A stretch of DNA of 64,000 nucleotides, taken from positions 552,946 through 616,945 of the forward strand of contig CANLEE010000001.1 of the NCBI GenBank assembly GCA_947489585.1, in the 5' to 3' direction. Of the stretch, positions 51,980-61,311 are shown in pieces. The position numbers were made by a program, and so were the translations under genes. The stretch comes from an uncultured Psychroserpens sp. (GTDB lineage Bacteria; Bacteroidota; Bacteroidia; Flavobacteriales; Flavobacteriaceae). Within the stretch, counting starts at the first letter, position 1. The number at the start of each line of letters is the position of its first letter. The notes beneath the pieces were generated by a model, which did not search any database, was not told where the DNA came from, and worked only from the letters and a program-made list of their open reading frames with translations.

Positions 51980-53596
51980 TTAAAATGCATAGCGTTGTGG
52001 CCCTCCTCTACGAATTTCCTCACTTGCAAACTCTTCAAACTCTTTGAAATTTTCTCTAAAAGCATTAGATAATTTAAATGCTGTTTTGTAATAAGCTTCA
52101 TCATCATTCCAAGTTGTTCTTGGACTTAATACTTCTTTTGGCACACCTGGGCAACTTCTCGGTTGAGCAGTACCAAATACTGAATGAATATGATAATCGT
52201 CGTAATTATACAATCCGAGATCGCCATTTAAAACCGCATTTATCATAGCACGAGTATATTTTAATTTCATACGCGTACCTACACCATAAGGTCCACCTGT
52301 CCAACCTGTGTTTACCAACCAAACGTTAACTCCAGATTCTTTCATCTTTTGGCTTAACATTTCGGCATATTTTGTTGGATGCAAAGGCATAAAAGGAGCT
52401 CCAAAACAAGCTGAGAAACTTGGCACTGGTTCAACAACACCTGCTTCTGTACCTGCGACCTTAGCTGTATATCCCGAAATAAAATGATAGGCGGCTTGGC
52501 TTGGTGTTAACTTTGAAATTGGAGGTAATACTCCAAAAGCATCAGCCGTTAAAAAGAATATATTCTTTGGATTCTTTCCTATTGATGGTACTCTAATATT
52601 TTCAATATGGTGAATAGGATAACTAACTCTTGTGTTTTGCGTAATAGATGTGTTTTCAAAATCAACATCGCCTTTATCATCCATGATTACATTTTCAAGA
52701 ATTGCTCCTTTTTTTATGGCATCATAAATTTCTGGTTCTTGCTCTCGAGATAAATTAATCACTTTAGCATAACAACCACCTTCAAAATTAAACACAGTAT
52801 TTTCATTGGTCCAACCATGTTCATCATCACCAATTAAACTACGTTCAGCATCAGTAGACAATGTTGTTTTACCTGTACCAGACAACCCAAAAAAGATTGC
52901 TGTATCACCATCTTTTCCAACGTTGGCACTACAATGCATTGGCAGTGTGTTTTTAAAGACTGGAAGGATAAAGTTCAAAGCAGAGAAAATCCCTTTTTTA
53001 ATTTCTCCTGTATAACCTGTTCCACCAATTAAAGCAATTTTACGTGTAAAATCTAAAATAGCGAAATTATGTTGTCGTGTTTCGTCAATTTCGGCATCTG
53101 CCATAAACCCAGGAGCATTAATAACAGTCCATTCTGGGGTAAAATCTTTTAATTCTTCTTCAGTAGGACGTAAAAACATATTGTTAGCAAACATATTGCT
53201 CCAAGGATATTCATTAATGACACGAATATTCAATTTGTAGTTATCATCTGCACAAGCATAACTATCTCTTACAAAGACCTCTTTGTCAGATAGGTAAGCC
53301 GTGACTTTGTCATATAATTTTTGAAACTTATCAGATTCAAAAGGAATATTAATATTTCCCCACCAAACACGATCTTTAGTAATAGCGTCTTTAACTATAA
53401 ATCGATCTTGAGGAGAACGACCAGTGAATTCGCCTGTTCTAACAGCTAAAGCACCTGAAGAGGCTTCTTGACCTTGACCTTTAGAAATTGTAAGTTCATG
53501 CAATTGGTCTGAAGATAATTGATATCTTACTTGAGCATTTTTGATACCATAAGTATCTAACGAAATCGTTTTCGTTGTATGTGTATGGTTTACCAT
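51980..53596 (-). CDS. pckA: ATP-dependent phosphoenolpyruvate carboxykinase
   Basis: A gluconeogenic enzyme of about 538 residues. The kinase P-loop G-L-S-G-T-G-K-T-T and the metal motif D-D-E-H-G-W are present. I chose the ATG at 53596 (MVNHTHTTK) over a TTG at 53623 that lies in the -7 box. That box, TAATTTTG, is at 53628-53621. A CGAAA-like palindrome at 53561-53574 lies inside the first codons. It converges with hemD at a strong terminator. Confidence 0.95.
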   Translation of the reverse strand: MVNHTHTTKTISLDTYGIKNAQVRYQLSSDQLHELTISKGQGQEASSGALAVRTGEFTGRSPQDRFIVKDAITKDRVWWGNINIPFESDKFQKLYDKVTAYLSDKEVFVRDSYACADDNYKLNIRVINEYPWSNMFANNMFLRPTEEELKDFTPEWTVINAPGFMADAEIDETRQHNFAILDFTRKIALIGGTGYTGEIKKGIFSALNFILPVFKNTLPMHCSANVGKDGDTAIFFGLSGTGKTTLSTDAERSLIGDDEHGWTNENTVFNFEGGCYAKVINLSREQEPEIYDAIKKGAILENVIMDDKGDVDFENTSITQNTRVSYPIHHIENIRVPSIGKNPKNIFFLTADAFGVLPPISKLTPSQAAYHFISGYTAKVAGTEAGVVEPVPSFSACFGAPFMPLHPTKYAEMLSQKMKESGVNVWLVNTGWTGGPYGVGTRMKLKYTRAMINAVLNGDLGLYNYDDYHIHSVFGTAQPRSCPGVPKEVLSPRTTWNDDEAYYKTAFKLSNAFRENFKEFEEFASEEIRRGGPQRYAF

Positions 53597-53620
53597 AATT
53601 TGTTTGTGTTGTTTAAGATG

Positions 53621-53628
53621 CAAAATTA
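53621..53628 (-). promoter_or_regulatory. -7 box of pckA
   Basis: TAATTTTG on the minus strand, 24 bp upstream of the pckA ATG. Confidence 0.55.
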
Positions 53629-53656
53629 AACATTATTTTAAAGTAGACTGCTTATT

Positions 53657-54052
53657 TTAAGATTTATCAGCCTTGATTTTAAAAAAGTTTATCAACAATA
53701 CTAACCAAGCCATAATTAGTAACAATCCACCAATTGGTGTAATGAAACCAATACGCTTAAAATCAAAACTAGAGAGTTCATTTGTTGCTAGCCCATAAAT
53801 AGAACCCGAAAAACATATCACTCCCAAAATAACCAAATAAAAAATAGTTTGCTTAGTCGTTTTTGTGAGTACTGTATAGCTTCCTATAAATAAGAGAAAT
53901 AAAGCATGATACATTTGATAACGAACTCCTGTTTCAAAAACTTGTTGGGATTCACTAGAAATTAAGGACTTAAGCCCATGCGCTCCAAAAGCACCAAGAA
54001 TGATTGCAACAACTCCTAAAACACATCCTGCAATAAGAATTTTTTTGTTCAT
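53657..54052 (-). CDS. DUF423 membrane protein
   Basis: A 131-residue protein with four helices. The start A-G-C-V-L-G-V-V-A-I-I-L-G-A-F-G-A-H-G-L-K is the DUF423 mark. The function is unknown. It lies behind pckA in the opposite position, with its own promoter region toward the saccharopine gene. Confidence 0.88.
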   Translation of the reverse strand: MNKKILIAGCVLGVVAIILGAFGAHGLKSLISSESQQVFETGVRYQMYHALFLLFIGSYTVLTKTTKQTIFYLVILGVICFSGSIYGLATNELSSFDFKRIGFITPIGGLLLIMAWLVLLINFFKIKADKS

Positions 54053-54131
54053 ATATAAATTGAATTTAGGTTTTTATAACCCTTTGTATTTAGTAAATTC
54101 GTGATTACAAAATTACTCAACTCAACCCATT

Positions 54132-55496
54132 ATGCGAAAGATTTTAGTTATAGGTTCTGGAAAATCTACATCCTATCTTATAAAATATTTACTAGACAGA
54201 TCTACTGAAGAAGAACTTCATATTATTGTTGGAGATATTAATATACAAAATGCAAAACGATTAATTGGTGATCATGAGAATGCCAATGCTATTACCTTAG
54301 ATGTTTTTGATAAATCATCTCGACAAGCAGCCATAGAAAATGCCGATATTGTTGTATCTATGCTTCCTGCAAGATATCATATTGAAGTTGCTAAAGACTG
54401 TATTACATATCGTAAAAACATGGTCACAGCATCTTATATAAGTGAAGAGATGCAAAAACTTAATAAAGCTGTTACCGAAAAAGGGTTGGTGTTTATGAAT
54501 GAAATTGGTGTCGATCCAGGTATTGATCACATGAGCGCCATGAAGGTTATTGATAGCATTCGTGATAAAGGTGGCAAAATGATATTGTTTGAATCTTTTA
54601 CTGGTGGTCTTGTTGCTCCTGAAAGTGACAATAACCTGTGGAACTATAAGTTTACTTGGAACCCAAGAAATGTGGTTATTGCTGGTCAAGGAAGTGCTGC
54701 TAAATTTTTACAAGAAGGCTCATATAAATATATTCCTTATAACAGATTATTTAGAAGAACTGAATTTTTAGAGATTGATGGTTTTGGTCGCTTTGAAGCT
54801 TATGCAAATAGAGATTCGCTTAAGTATCAGTCGGTTTATGGGTTAGATAATATTGAAACTCTATATAGAGGTACTATGCGTCGTGTTGGTTTTAGTCGTG
54901 CCTGGAATATCTTTGTACTATTAGGAATGACAGATGACAGTTATACTATTGACGATAGTGAAAATATGAGTTATCGTGATTTTGTAAATTCATTTTTACC
55001 ATATAGTCATACCGATTCTGTCGAATTAAAATTTAGACATGCACTCAAAATAGATCAGGATGATATTGTTTGGGACAAGCTAGAAGAAATTGACATTTTC
55101 AGTAAAACTAAAATGGTAGAGCTTAAAAAAGCTACTCCAGCTCAAATTCTTCAGAAAATTTTAATGGATAGTTGGACCCTTCAAGAAGATGATAGAGATA
55201 TGATTGTCATGTATCATAAGTTTGGGTATGAACTTAATAGCAAACAATATCAAATTGATTCTACTATGGTAACTATTGGTGAAGATCAAACTTATACTGC
55301 TATGGCAAAAACAGTAGGCTTGCCTGTAGCAATTGCAACCTTAGCTATCTTAAATGAAAAAATCACAAATCCTGGAGTGCAAATACCAATTACTAAGGAA
55401 GTATACAATCCTATTTTGAAAGAGTTAGAAGACTTCGGAATTCAATTCACCGAAAAAGAAGTTCCGTATTTAGGCTATAACCCATTGAACGTTTAG
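54132..55496 (+). CDS. saccharopine dehydrogenase family protein
   Basis: A 454-residue enzyme with an N-terminal Rossmann fold (V-I-G-S-G-K-S-T near residue 7) and C-terminal catalytic part (E-I-G-V-D-P-G-I-D-H-M near 135). It is of the reductase type that converts saccharopine to or from aminoadipate semialdehyde in lysine metabolism. An Lrp/AsnC regulator follows after 4 bp, which supports an amino-acid role. With gcdH at 30 kb it suggests lysine breakdown to glutaryl-CoA. Confidence 0.87.
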   Translation: MRKILVIGSGKSTSYLIKYLLDRSTEEELHIIVGDINIQNAKRLIGDHENANAITLDVFDKSSRQAAIENADIVVSMLPARYHIEVAKDCITYRKNMVTASYISEEMQKLNKAVTEKGLVFMNEIGVDPGIDHMSAMKVIDSIRDKGGKMILFESFTGGLVAPESDNNLWNYKFTWNPRNVVIAGQGSAAKFLQEGSYKYIPYNRLFRRTEFLEIDGFGRFEAYANRDSLKYQSVYGLDNIETLYRGTMRRVGFSRAWNIFVLLGMTDDSYTIDDSENMSYRDFVNSFLPYSHTDSVELKFRHALKIDQDDIVWDKLEEIDIFSKTKMVELKKATPAQILQKILMDSWTLQEDDRDMIVMYHKFGYELNSKQYQIDSTMVTIGEDQTYTAMAKTVGLPVAIATLAILNEKITNPGVQIPITKEVYNPILKELEDFGIQFTEKEVPYLGYNPLNV

Positions 55497-55500
55497 TTGT

Positions 55501-55971
55501 ATGAAAATAGTTAATCAAAATATTCAAATAGATGGTATCGATAAAAAGATACTTCGTGCATTAATGGCAGATGCAAGAACACCTATTTTAGAAATTGCAA
55601 GATCTGTCGGAATTTCAGGTGCTGCCATACATCAACGTCTTCGGAAACTGGAGAAATCAGGGTTGATTTCGGGTTCCAAATTTGTGATTAACCCTAAAGT
55701 TTTAGGTTATACAACTATGGCTTTTATTGGTATCTTTTTAGATAAAGCGATTAGTAACCCTGAAGCTGTTAAGCAATTACAAAAAATACCAGAAGTATTA
55801 GAATGCCATTACACTACTGGAAACTGGAGCATCTTTATCAAAATTCTATGTAAAGACAATGAACATTTAATGCATGTGCTTAACAGAGATATTCAATCGA
55901 TTACTGGTGTGTCGCGAACAGAAACCTTTATTTCATTAAATCAACAAATTGATCGACAGATAAAAATTTAA
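55501..55971 (+). CDS. Lrp/AsnC-family regulator
   Basis: A 156-residue regulator. The HTH (I-D-K-K-I-L-R-A-L-M-A-D-A-R-T, then A-A-I-H-Q-R-L-R-K-L) is followed by a RAM ligand domain (V-L-E-C-H-Y-T-T-G). It is 4 bp behind the saccharopine dehydrogenase gene and so probably senses lysine or another amino acid and controls this operon. It ends at a terminator. Confidence 0.93.
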   Translation: MKIVNQNIQIDGIDKKILRALMADARTPILEIARSVGISGAAIHQRLRKLEKSGLISGSKFVINPKVLGYTTMAFIGIFLDKAISNPEAVKQLQKIPEVLECHYTTGNWSIFIKILCKDNEHLMHVLNRDIQSITGVSRTETFISLNQQIDRQIKI

Positions 55972-55974
55972 CTA

Positions 55975-56004
55975 AAAAAGCAACCTCGTGAGGTTGCCTT
56001 TTTA
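55975..56004 (+). terminator. terminator after the Lrp gene
   Basis: GCAACCT pairs with AGGTTGC, then TTTTTAGTTTT. A T-run also stands on the other side, so it may serve the convergent T9SS gene too. Confidence 0.8.
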
Positions 56005-56023
56005 GTTTTACTTAAGCTGATTA

Positions 56024-56836
56024 TTACTTAATTGTTATCTTTTTTGTGATTGAACTCTTTTCTGAAGAAATGGTCATCAAATACATTCCTGTAGATAATA
56101 CCGAACTTAAATCTACTGCTTTATCTACTGTAATTCCATTTAAATCATACGATGTAATTGTTCTTCCATTTAAATCTGAAACAACCACCTTATTTAATGC
56201 GATACCAGAATTCTTCAAGGTTATCTTTCCATTAGATGGATTTGGAACCACTTGAACATTTTGTTCTAAAAATGAAGCATCATCTATACTTAGCGTATCT
56301 ACAATATCAATATTGATATTATGAAATCCAAAATCATTTAAATCATCATTGTCAGCCGGAATTATATTTAACTGTGTTATACTTAACGCATTTGCCGGGT
56401 TAGTAATCACTAGTGTTCCCGCGCCTAAAGCATAATTTGTAGAACTAGAAATAACATCACTATCTTGGTTAGTTAGAGATATAAAACCTGCTCCTAAAGT
56501 ATCATAATCAACACTATTAAGGTTAAAAATAACATCAACTCCATTCTTTGTAATGCTTAGCATGTGAGGTGTCAATGGGTCGATAGCGCTATGGAAAAAT
56601 ACGAGATCGCCACCTCCTAAATTATCCAACTCTTCATTTCCTGAATGAAAAACAGTTAACACATAAGTGTCTGGTCCAATTACAACAGTTTCTGTAATAG
56701 ATGTCCCATTATCTACTGCAGTATCAATCGTAAAGTTGATATTTTGGGCAATACTATTAGTGCTTGATAATAGTAATCCACACCAAAGCAATGTGCATAA
56801 TAAAACTTTGGATTTTAAAGTGTATTTTTTTTTCAT
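56024..56836 (-). CDS. T9SS cargo protein, tandem paralogue A
   Basis: A 270-residue exported protein. A signal peptide ends at S-I-A-Q, and a T9SS type A tail begins at V-V-P-N-P near residue 199 and ends K-K-I-T-I-K. The mature N-terminal part is about 170 residues with repeated G-T-Y-V and Y-V-L-T-V-F-H-S-G-N-E-E-L-D-N-L strands. It is a close paralogue of the next gene, with the same length. The shared motif suggests a beta-rich surface protein. Function unknown. Confidence 0.82.
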   Translation of the reverse strand: MKKKYTLKSKVLLCTLLWCGLLLSSTNSIAQNINFTIDTAVDNGTSITETVVIGPDTYVLTVFHSGNEELDNLGGGDLVFFHSAIDPLTPHMLSITKNGVDVIFNLNSVDYDTLGAGFISLTNQDSDVISSSTNYALGAGTLVITNPANALSITQLNIIPADNDDLNDFGFHNINIDIVDTLSIDDASFLEQNVQVVPNPSNGKITLKNSGIALNKVVVSDLNGRTITSYDLNGITVDKAVDLSSVLSTGMYLMTISSEKSSITKKITIK

Positions 56837-56948
56837 AATAATTAGTTGTTAAATAATTAATGTTAAAATTCAATGTGAATGTAAGATTTTTAAGTCGAAT
56901 TAAATCGCTTTACCTTGTTTATTCGCATTTTATCTTGAAATGAATAAA

Positions 56949-56984
56949 AAAATCAGTCACTACTCAAATGTAGTAACTGATTTT
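56949..56984 (-). terminator. terminator of T9SS paralogue B
   Basis: AAAATCAGT pairs with ACTGATTTT, with a nested ACTAC/GTAGT pair. A T-run follows on the minus strand. Confidence 0.75.
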
Positions 56985-56994
56985 CTATATCATT

Positions 56995-57807
56995 TTATTT
57001 TATAGTCAGCTTCTTTGTTGCTGAACCATTTTTAGATGAAATGGTCATCAAATATAGTCCAGTAGATAGTACTGAGTTCATTTTTAATTCTTGATTCCCA
57101 ATAACCCCATTTAGATTATAACTTATGATTGTACGTCCGTTTAAATCTGTTACAACGGCTTTTTCTAATGCAATACTAGAATTTTGGATAGTGATATTAC
57201 CATTTGATGGATTAGGAAAAACACTCACCTTACTATCTAATAATGAATTTTCATCAACTCCAAGAGTATCTAGAATATCGATATTAATGTTATGAAAACC
57301 GAAGTTATTTAAATCTAGTACACCAGTTGGAATAATTTTTATCTCAGTAATATCAAAGCCATTAGTTGGGTTTGATATAAATAGCATTCCGTTACCCACA
57401 GGATAAGCTGTTGGTGCTGATATAATTTCATCATCTTGATTAGCTAAAGAAATTGTACCTAATCCCAAAGTATCATAATCAATACTATTAAGTTTAAAGT
57501 TAACAGGTTCTCCATTTTTTGTAACACTTAATATATATGGTGTTAAGGGATCTATAGCACTTAAGAAAAATATAAGATCGCCGCCACCTAAGTTATCTAA
57601 CTCTTCATTTCCTGAATGAAAAACGGTCAATACATAAGTATCTGTTCCACTAACAATAGTTTCTGTAATAACGACACCATTATCAACAGCAGTATCAATG
57701 GTAAAGTTTAGGTTTTGGGACACACTATTGAAGCTGGTTAATAGCAAAAAACACCAAAAAATGATGCCAAATAGTGAATTTTTTAAAAAAGTGTAATTTT
57801 TTTTCAT
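56995..57807 (-). CDS. T9SS cargo protein, tandem paralogue B
   Basis: A 270-residue paralogue of 56024-56836, sharing the signal peptide type, the T-Y-V-L-T-V-F-H-S-G-N-E-E-L-D-N-L-G-G-G-D segment, and the T9SS tail (V-F-P-N-P and C-terminal K-K-L-T-I-K). Differences cluster in the middle part. Tandem duplication is clear. The function is unknown, and no enzyme motif is visible. Confidence 0.82.
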   Translation of the reverse strand: MKKNYTFLKNSLFGIIFWCFLLLTSFNSVSQNLNFTIDTAVDNGVVITETIVSGTDTYVLTVFHSGNEELDNLGGGDLIFFLSAIDPLTPYILSVTKNGEPVNFKLNSIDYDTLGLGTISLANQDDEIISAPTAYPVGNGMLFISNPTNGFDITEIKIIPTGVLDLNNFGFHNINIDILDTLGVDENSLLDSKVSVFPNPSNGNITIQNSSIALEKAVVTDLNGRTIISYNLNGVIGNQELKMNSVLSTGLYLMTISSKNGSATKKLTIK

Positions 57808-57954
57808 AATAAATAATTTAATGATTAATAGCGTTTATTTTTTTAAGATACTATTAAAATCAAATAAATAATTGATTATCAATCATTTATCGTTAAACTG
57901 ATTATTATTTTAGTTCAACTCAATTTTTCTCAACAATAAGTAACCTAAAAAAGA

Positions 57955-57987
57955 GCAGAGAATACTATGTCACTAGATATTCTCTGC
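57955..57987 (-). terminator. terminator of the tail-collar gene
   Basis: GCAGAGAATA pairs with TATTCTCTGC, followed by TCTTTTTTAGG on the minus strand. It lies 14 bp after the stop. Confidence 0.8.
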
Positions 57988-58000
57988 TTCATTATCTTAA

Positions 58001-58525
58001 TTAATTTCTAGGTGGATATAACCCTTCTAAAGCAATAATATAGTACACTCCTAAAAAAGGTTGCATATTATCGTGAGATTGATTTCCTCCTGTATTACTT
58101 ATTTCCACAGAGTCTGTTGCCATTTTTACATTTTTGGCAGTTGCATAAGACCCACCTTCTGCAGGGTATGCGCCAGTAGGATCGGTTGTACCCTCACCAC
58201 GTCCAACTGGATTTGTCGCTTGAACAAGCCCTGCATGGTTATGAGAAGGTATTTGAGTTACATTTAGAGTTACTCTATTCTCTCCAGCTTTTTCACCACG
58301 AGTGACTGCAGTTAACCCAGGACCATTTCCAGCATGCACTGGTACTCTACCTCTTAAATCTGGCAAAGCAAATGTTGTTCTACCGTCTCCTCCATATGTA
58401 GTTCCCAAGATTGAAAATAACGATGAATAACTTGCAATTGGTAATAACTGTCCGTCACATAATGCCCAACCTCTTGGTGCGAAGTTTCCTCCAAACATCA
58501 TAATTTGTCCAATGTACTGTTCCAT
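58001..58525 (-). CDS. phage tail-collar domain protein (microcystin-dependent-protein-like)
   Basis: A 174-residue protein of the tail-collar type. The N-terminal G-Q-I-M-M-F-G-G-N-F-A-P-R-G-W-A-L-C-D-G-Q and the Y-G-G-D-G-R-T-T-F-A-L-P-D-L-R-G-R are the full signature. Such proteins sit at phage tail fibres and also occur as stand-alone chromosomal genes. No other phage genes are here. It stands divergent from the 58709 operon. Confidence 0.88.
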   Translation of the reverse strand: MEQYIGQIMMFGGNFAPRGWALCDGQLLPIASYSSLFSILGTTYGGDGRTTFALPDLRGRVPVHAGNGPGLTAVTRGEKAGENRVTLNVTQIPSHNHAGLVQATNPVGRGEGTTDPTGAYPAEGGSYATAKNVKMATDSVEISNTGGNQSHDNMQPFLGVYYIIALEGLYPPRN

Positions 58526-58708
58526 AATAGTCTAATTTTTAAATTGATTAATAGATTACAAATTTGGCACAAAGCCCTAAAAAATTTAACCGCAAAACCG
58601 CTTTAACTTAAAATCACGTAGAAATACCTGTTTTCATGAATGTGTTATTTTTTTAATTACAATTTGAGTAGCTTTAAGGATTATTAATCAACTTTAAACT
58701 ATATTATC

Positions 58709-59158
58709 ATGAAAGAAAGTTCGCTTACTGCTCAAAAAAACCCTATCGACATTAATGATGCTGTCACTTATGCTAAACTCTGGCAAAAAAACCAATCAAA
58801 TAATTGTAAAGCATTTTTAATACCCGCCGAAGATTTAATTGATACACTTGAAGAAATGGGTGTGATTAAAAAAACATCACCTAACAATTATTCATTAGGT
58901 GATGTAAAAAACTCTGGTGTTAGAGCTTATATGGGAATTGACACCAAAATATCAGATGGTGGTGGAGAAAAATTATTAATCGTTGGGACTTATGTTGACT
59001 GTAATGGTGTACATAGAGATATCATTCAAAACTCAAGATCTACAGGTTGTCCAACTGATGGTATATTAAATCCTCCAGGACCAACAGGTAGTGGCGTTTA
59101 TGATTTAACAACGCCTTGCCCTAATACTTGTGATGGACTTAGTCCACTAATTTATTAA
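58709..59158 (+). CDS. hypothetical Cys-containing protein
   Basis: A 149-residue soluble protein without a signal peptide. The N-terminal half is helical (V-T-Y-A-K-L-W-Q-K-N). The C-terminal half is Gly/Pro-rich with four Cys (V-D-C-N-G-V, G-C-P-T-D-G, C-P-N-T-C-D-G). It lies 6 bp before the membrane protein gene, so it is probably in the same operon as the two-component pair. Function unknown. Confidence 0.72.
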   Translation: MKESSLTAQKNPIDINDAVTYAKLWQKNQSNNCKAFLIPAEDLIDTLEEMGVIKKTSPNNYSLGDVKNSGVRAYMGIDTKISDGGGEKLLIVGTYVDCNGVHRDIIQNSRSTGCPTDGILNPPGPTGSGVYDLTTPCPNTCDGLSPLIY

Positions 59159-59164
59159 GAAGAT

Positions 59165-59788
59165 ATGACAGAGAAAGTTATTTTACTTATGGGAAGTGGA
59201 TTTCTATTAGTAAATGCCATATTATATGTTAGGGCTTACAATAAAAGTGTAAGCCTTAATATATTTACGCTCTATTTGTGCGCAACATTAATAATTCAAC
59301 TTTTATTTAATTATTTGTTTCTAAAAGGCATCAACAACCTCTTTATATCTCATTATTATTTTGTTTTTCAATTTATCCTATTAAGTCTATTTTATAGAAA
59401 TTTATTTAAAAAAGCTAAACATAAAAGGATTGTTGAAATTGTTTTTGTTTCCGTCATCATCATCTTAGCAATTCAATATATTAATAATCCACAGATTTAT
59501 TTTAAATTTAATTTATTAGAAATCATATTAACATCTTTAAGCATCGTGACCTTCTCAGTTATTTATTTTTACAATTCTTTAACTGAAAAAATGGAATGCA
59601 TGTACATTAATTATGGTATTTTCATTTACCTACTTGCAAGCACGCTTATTTTTTGCTCAGGAAATTTTGTCACCTCAACTGATGCTAGTTTAAGCACGCT
59701 ACTCTGGTACATAAATTCGTTACTGTTTATTGTTTATCAAATTCTTATTTTTACTCAATGGTATAAATCACTGAAGTCTAAAACTTAA
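59165..59788 (+). CDS. hypothetical polytopic membrane protein
   Basis: A 207-residue protein with about six membrane helices and short loops. I find no known motif. It is placed 6 bp after the previous gene and 7 bp before the histidine kinase, so it may be the membrane sensor or partner of the kinase, which itself has only one helix. That is inferred from order alone. Confidence 0.7.
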   Translation: MTEKVILLMGSGFLLVNAILYVRAYNKSVSLNIFTLYLCATLIIQLLFNYLFLKGINNLFISHYYFVFQFILLSLFYRNLFKKAKHKRIVEIVFVSVIIILAIQYINNPQIYFKFNLLEIILTSLSIVTFSVIYFYNSLTEKMECMYINYGIFIYLLASTLIFCSGNFVTSTDASLSTLLWYINSLLFIVYQILIFTQWYKSLKSKT

Positions 59789-59795
59789 AATTCAA

Positions 59796-60584
59796 TTGGA
59801 AGATAATACATTCATAAGTGTTTTGGGGATAAGCATCTGTTTATTAATTATAATGGCGGTGACTTTAATTTCTTTTTTTCATTACACTAAAAAAAAGATT
59901 ATTGAAAAAGAAGTTGAAAAAGTCAATATAAAACTAGACCATCAGAAAAAAATATTACAAACCACTATCAAGGTTCAAGAAGAAGAACGCAATCGTATTG
60001 CTCAAGATTTACACGATGCCATTAGTTCTAAATTAAATGTGGTAAGTTTAACAACAAACGTCTTAATTGATGACGAATCAATAGCTAAAGAGCATAAAGA
60101 AGCTTTGAATCACATCCTAGACATTACAACAAGAACCTTAGAAAGTTCAAGAAAAATAGCACATGAGTTAATGCCTCCAATCTTAGATAAATTTGGATTG
60201 AAGGTCGCGCTAGAAGAACTCTTTGAAGAGTTTACATCAAATACATCAATTAAAATAAATCATCATATTGAATCGTTAGACGATTTAGAAAAAAACAATG
60301 AGCTTCATGTGTTTAGAATAGCACAAGAACTTATAAATAATGCATTAGTTCACGGCAAAGCCGACCTATTACAAATGGAACTTAAAAAGGAGAAAGAGGG
60401 ATTTGAACTCGTTTTTAAAGATAATGGTGTTGGGTTTAATGTTGAAGAACTTAAAAAGAAATCCGGAATTGGATTACAAAATATAAAGAGTAGAGTTGCG
60501 ATTTTAAATGGGCAGCTTTTTGTTGAGAGCTCGAAAAAAACAGGAAGTATATTTACTATTAATTGTCACTCGTATGGATACTAA
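59796..60584 (+). CDS. sensor histidine kinase, HisKA_3 (LiaS/NarX) type
   Basis: A 262-residue kinase. One N-terminal helix (residues 8-28) is followed by a short coiled coil, the phospho-acceptor His73 in R-I-A-Q-D-L-H-D-A and the ATPase part (E-L-I-N-N-A-L-V-H-G, D-N-G-V-G-F). The start codon appears to be TTG at 59796, which keeps the membrane helix; the next ATG would cut it. It overlaps the regulator gene by 11 bp and pairs with it. Confidence 0.9.
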   Translation: MEDNTFISVLGISICLLIIMAVTLISFFHYTKKKIIEKEVEKVNIKLDHQKKILQTTIKVQEEERNRIAQDLHDAISSKLNVVSLTTNVLIDDESIAKEHKEALNHILDITTRTLESSRKIAHELMPPILDKFGLKVALEELFEEFTSNTSIKINHHIESLDDLEKNNELHVFRIAQELINNALVHGKADLLQMELKKEKEGFELVFKDNGVGFNVEELKKKSGIGLQNIKSRVAILNGQLFVESSKKTGSIFTINCHSYGY

Positions 60585-61251
60585 AATAACACTAGCAATA
60601 GCAGATGATGAACTATTGTTTAGACAAGGTCTCATCTCTATTTTAAGTAAAGAAAAAAACTTAGACATTCTTTTTGATGCTGAAGATGGCAATCATCTTA
60701 TGGATCAATTAAGAGCAGCATCTCAAATACCTGAGGTTGTCATCACCGACTTAAAGATGCCAGGTCTCAATGGTGTTGAAACCACAAAACTCATCAGGAA
60801 AGAGTTTCCCGACATTAAGATTATTGCATTAACTAGCTACTTCAGCAAACCTTTTATTATCAATATGATTTCTATTGGAGCTGTTGCCTACTTAGCAAAG
60901 AACAGCACACCAAAATTAATGCTAACGACTATTAACGAAGTTGCAGACAAAGGATTTTATTATGATGAAAAAGTCATGAAATTTATTCATGAAGGCTTAT
61001 TAAACAATAATGATCAAATCAAAAAATCTAATTTTGATACCACCTATTTTACAAAACGTGAAAAGGAAGTGTTAGATCTTATTTGCAAACAGTTTACAAC
61101 CAATGAAATTGCCGAAAAGTTATTTATAAGCCCACGAACTGTTGATGGCCATCGTAATAATCTATTATTAAAAACTGAAGCTAAAAACCTTGCAGGTTTG
61201 GTCGTTTATGCGATTCAGAATAAACTGGTTAATTTAGAAGAGCAATTTTAA
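60574..61251 (+). CDS. response regulator, NarL/LuxR type
   Basis: A 225-residue regulator. A receiver domain with Asp59 (V-V-I-T-D-L-K-M-P-G) is followed by a LuxR-type HTH (L-T-K-R-E-K pattern: F-T-K-R-E-K-E-V-L-D-L-I, then S-P-R-T-V-D-G-H). I chose the ATG at 60574 since the earlier frame start at 60508 lies deep in the kinase gene. It forms a two-component pair with the kinase. Confidence 0.93.
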   Translation: MDTKITLAIADDELLFRQGLISILSKEKNLDILFDAEDGNHLMDQLRAASQIPEVVITDLKMPGLNGVETTKLIRKEFPDIKIIALTSYFSKPFIINMISIGAVAYLAKNSTPKLMLTTINEVADKGFYYDEKVMKFIHEGLLNNNDQIKKSNFDTTYFTKREKEVLDLICKQFTTNEIAEKLFISPRTVDGHRNNLLLKTEAKNLAGLVVYAIQNKLVNLEEQF

Positions 61252-61262
61252 TTGAATAAAAA

Positions 61263-61286
61263 AAAGCATCCTTTTCAGAATGCTTT
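61263..61286. terminator. terminator after the LuxR-type regulator
   Basis: AAAGCAT pairs with ATGCTTT, with T-rich flank. It lies between convergent genes and may serve both. Confidence 0.7.
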
Positions 61287-61311
61287 CTTATTATATATCT
61301 TCGGAAGTCTT

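Noticed and set aside
53561..53574. LacI-type palindrome in pckA
   Set aside because: It lies within coding sequence (codons 8-12) and may be due to codon choice. It is only an imperfect palindrome.
58001..58525. Prophage remnant around the tail-collar gene
   Set aside because: No other phage genes are adjacent, and stand-alone tail-collar genes are common in bacterial chromosomes.
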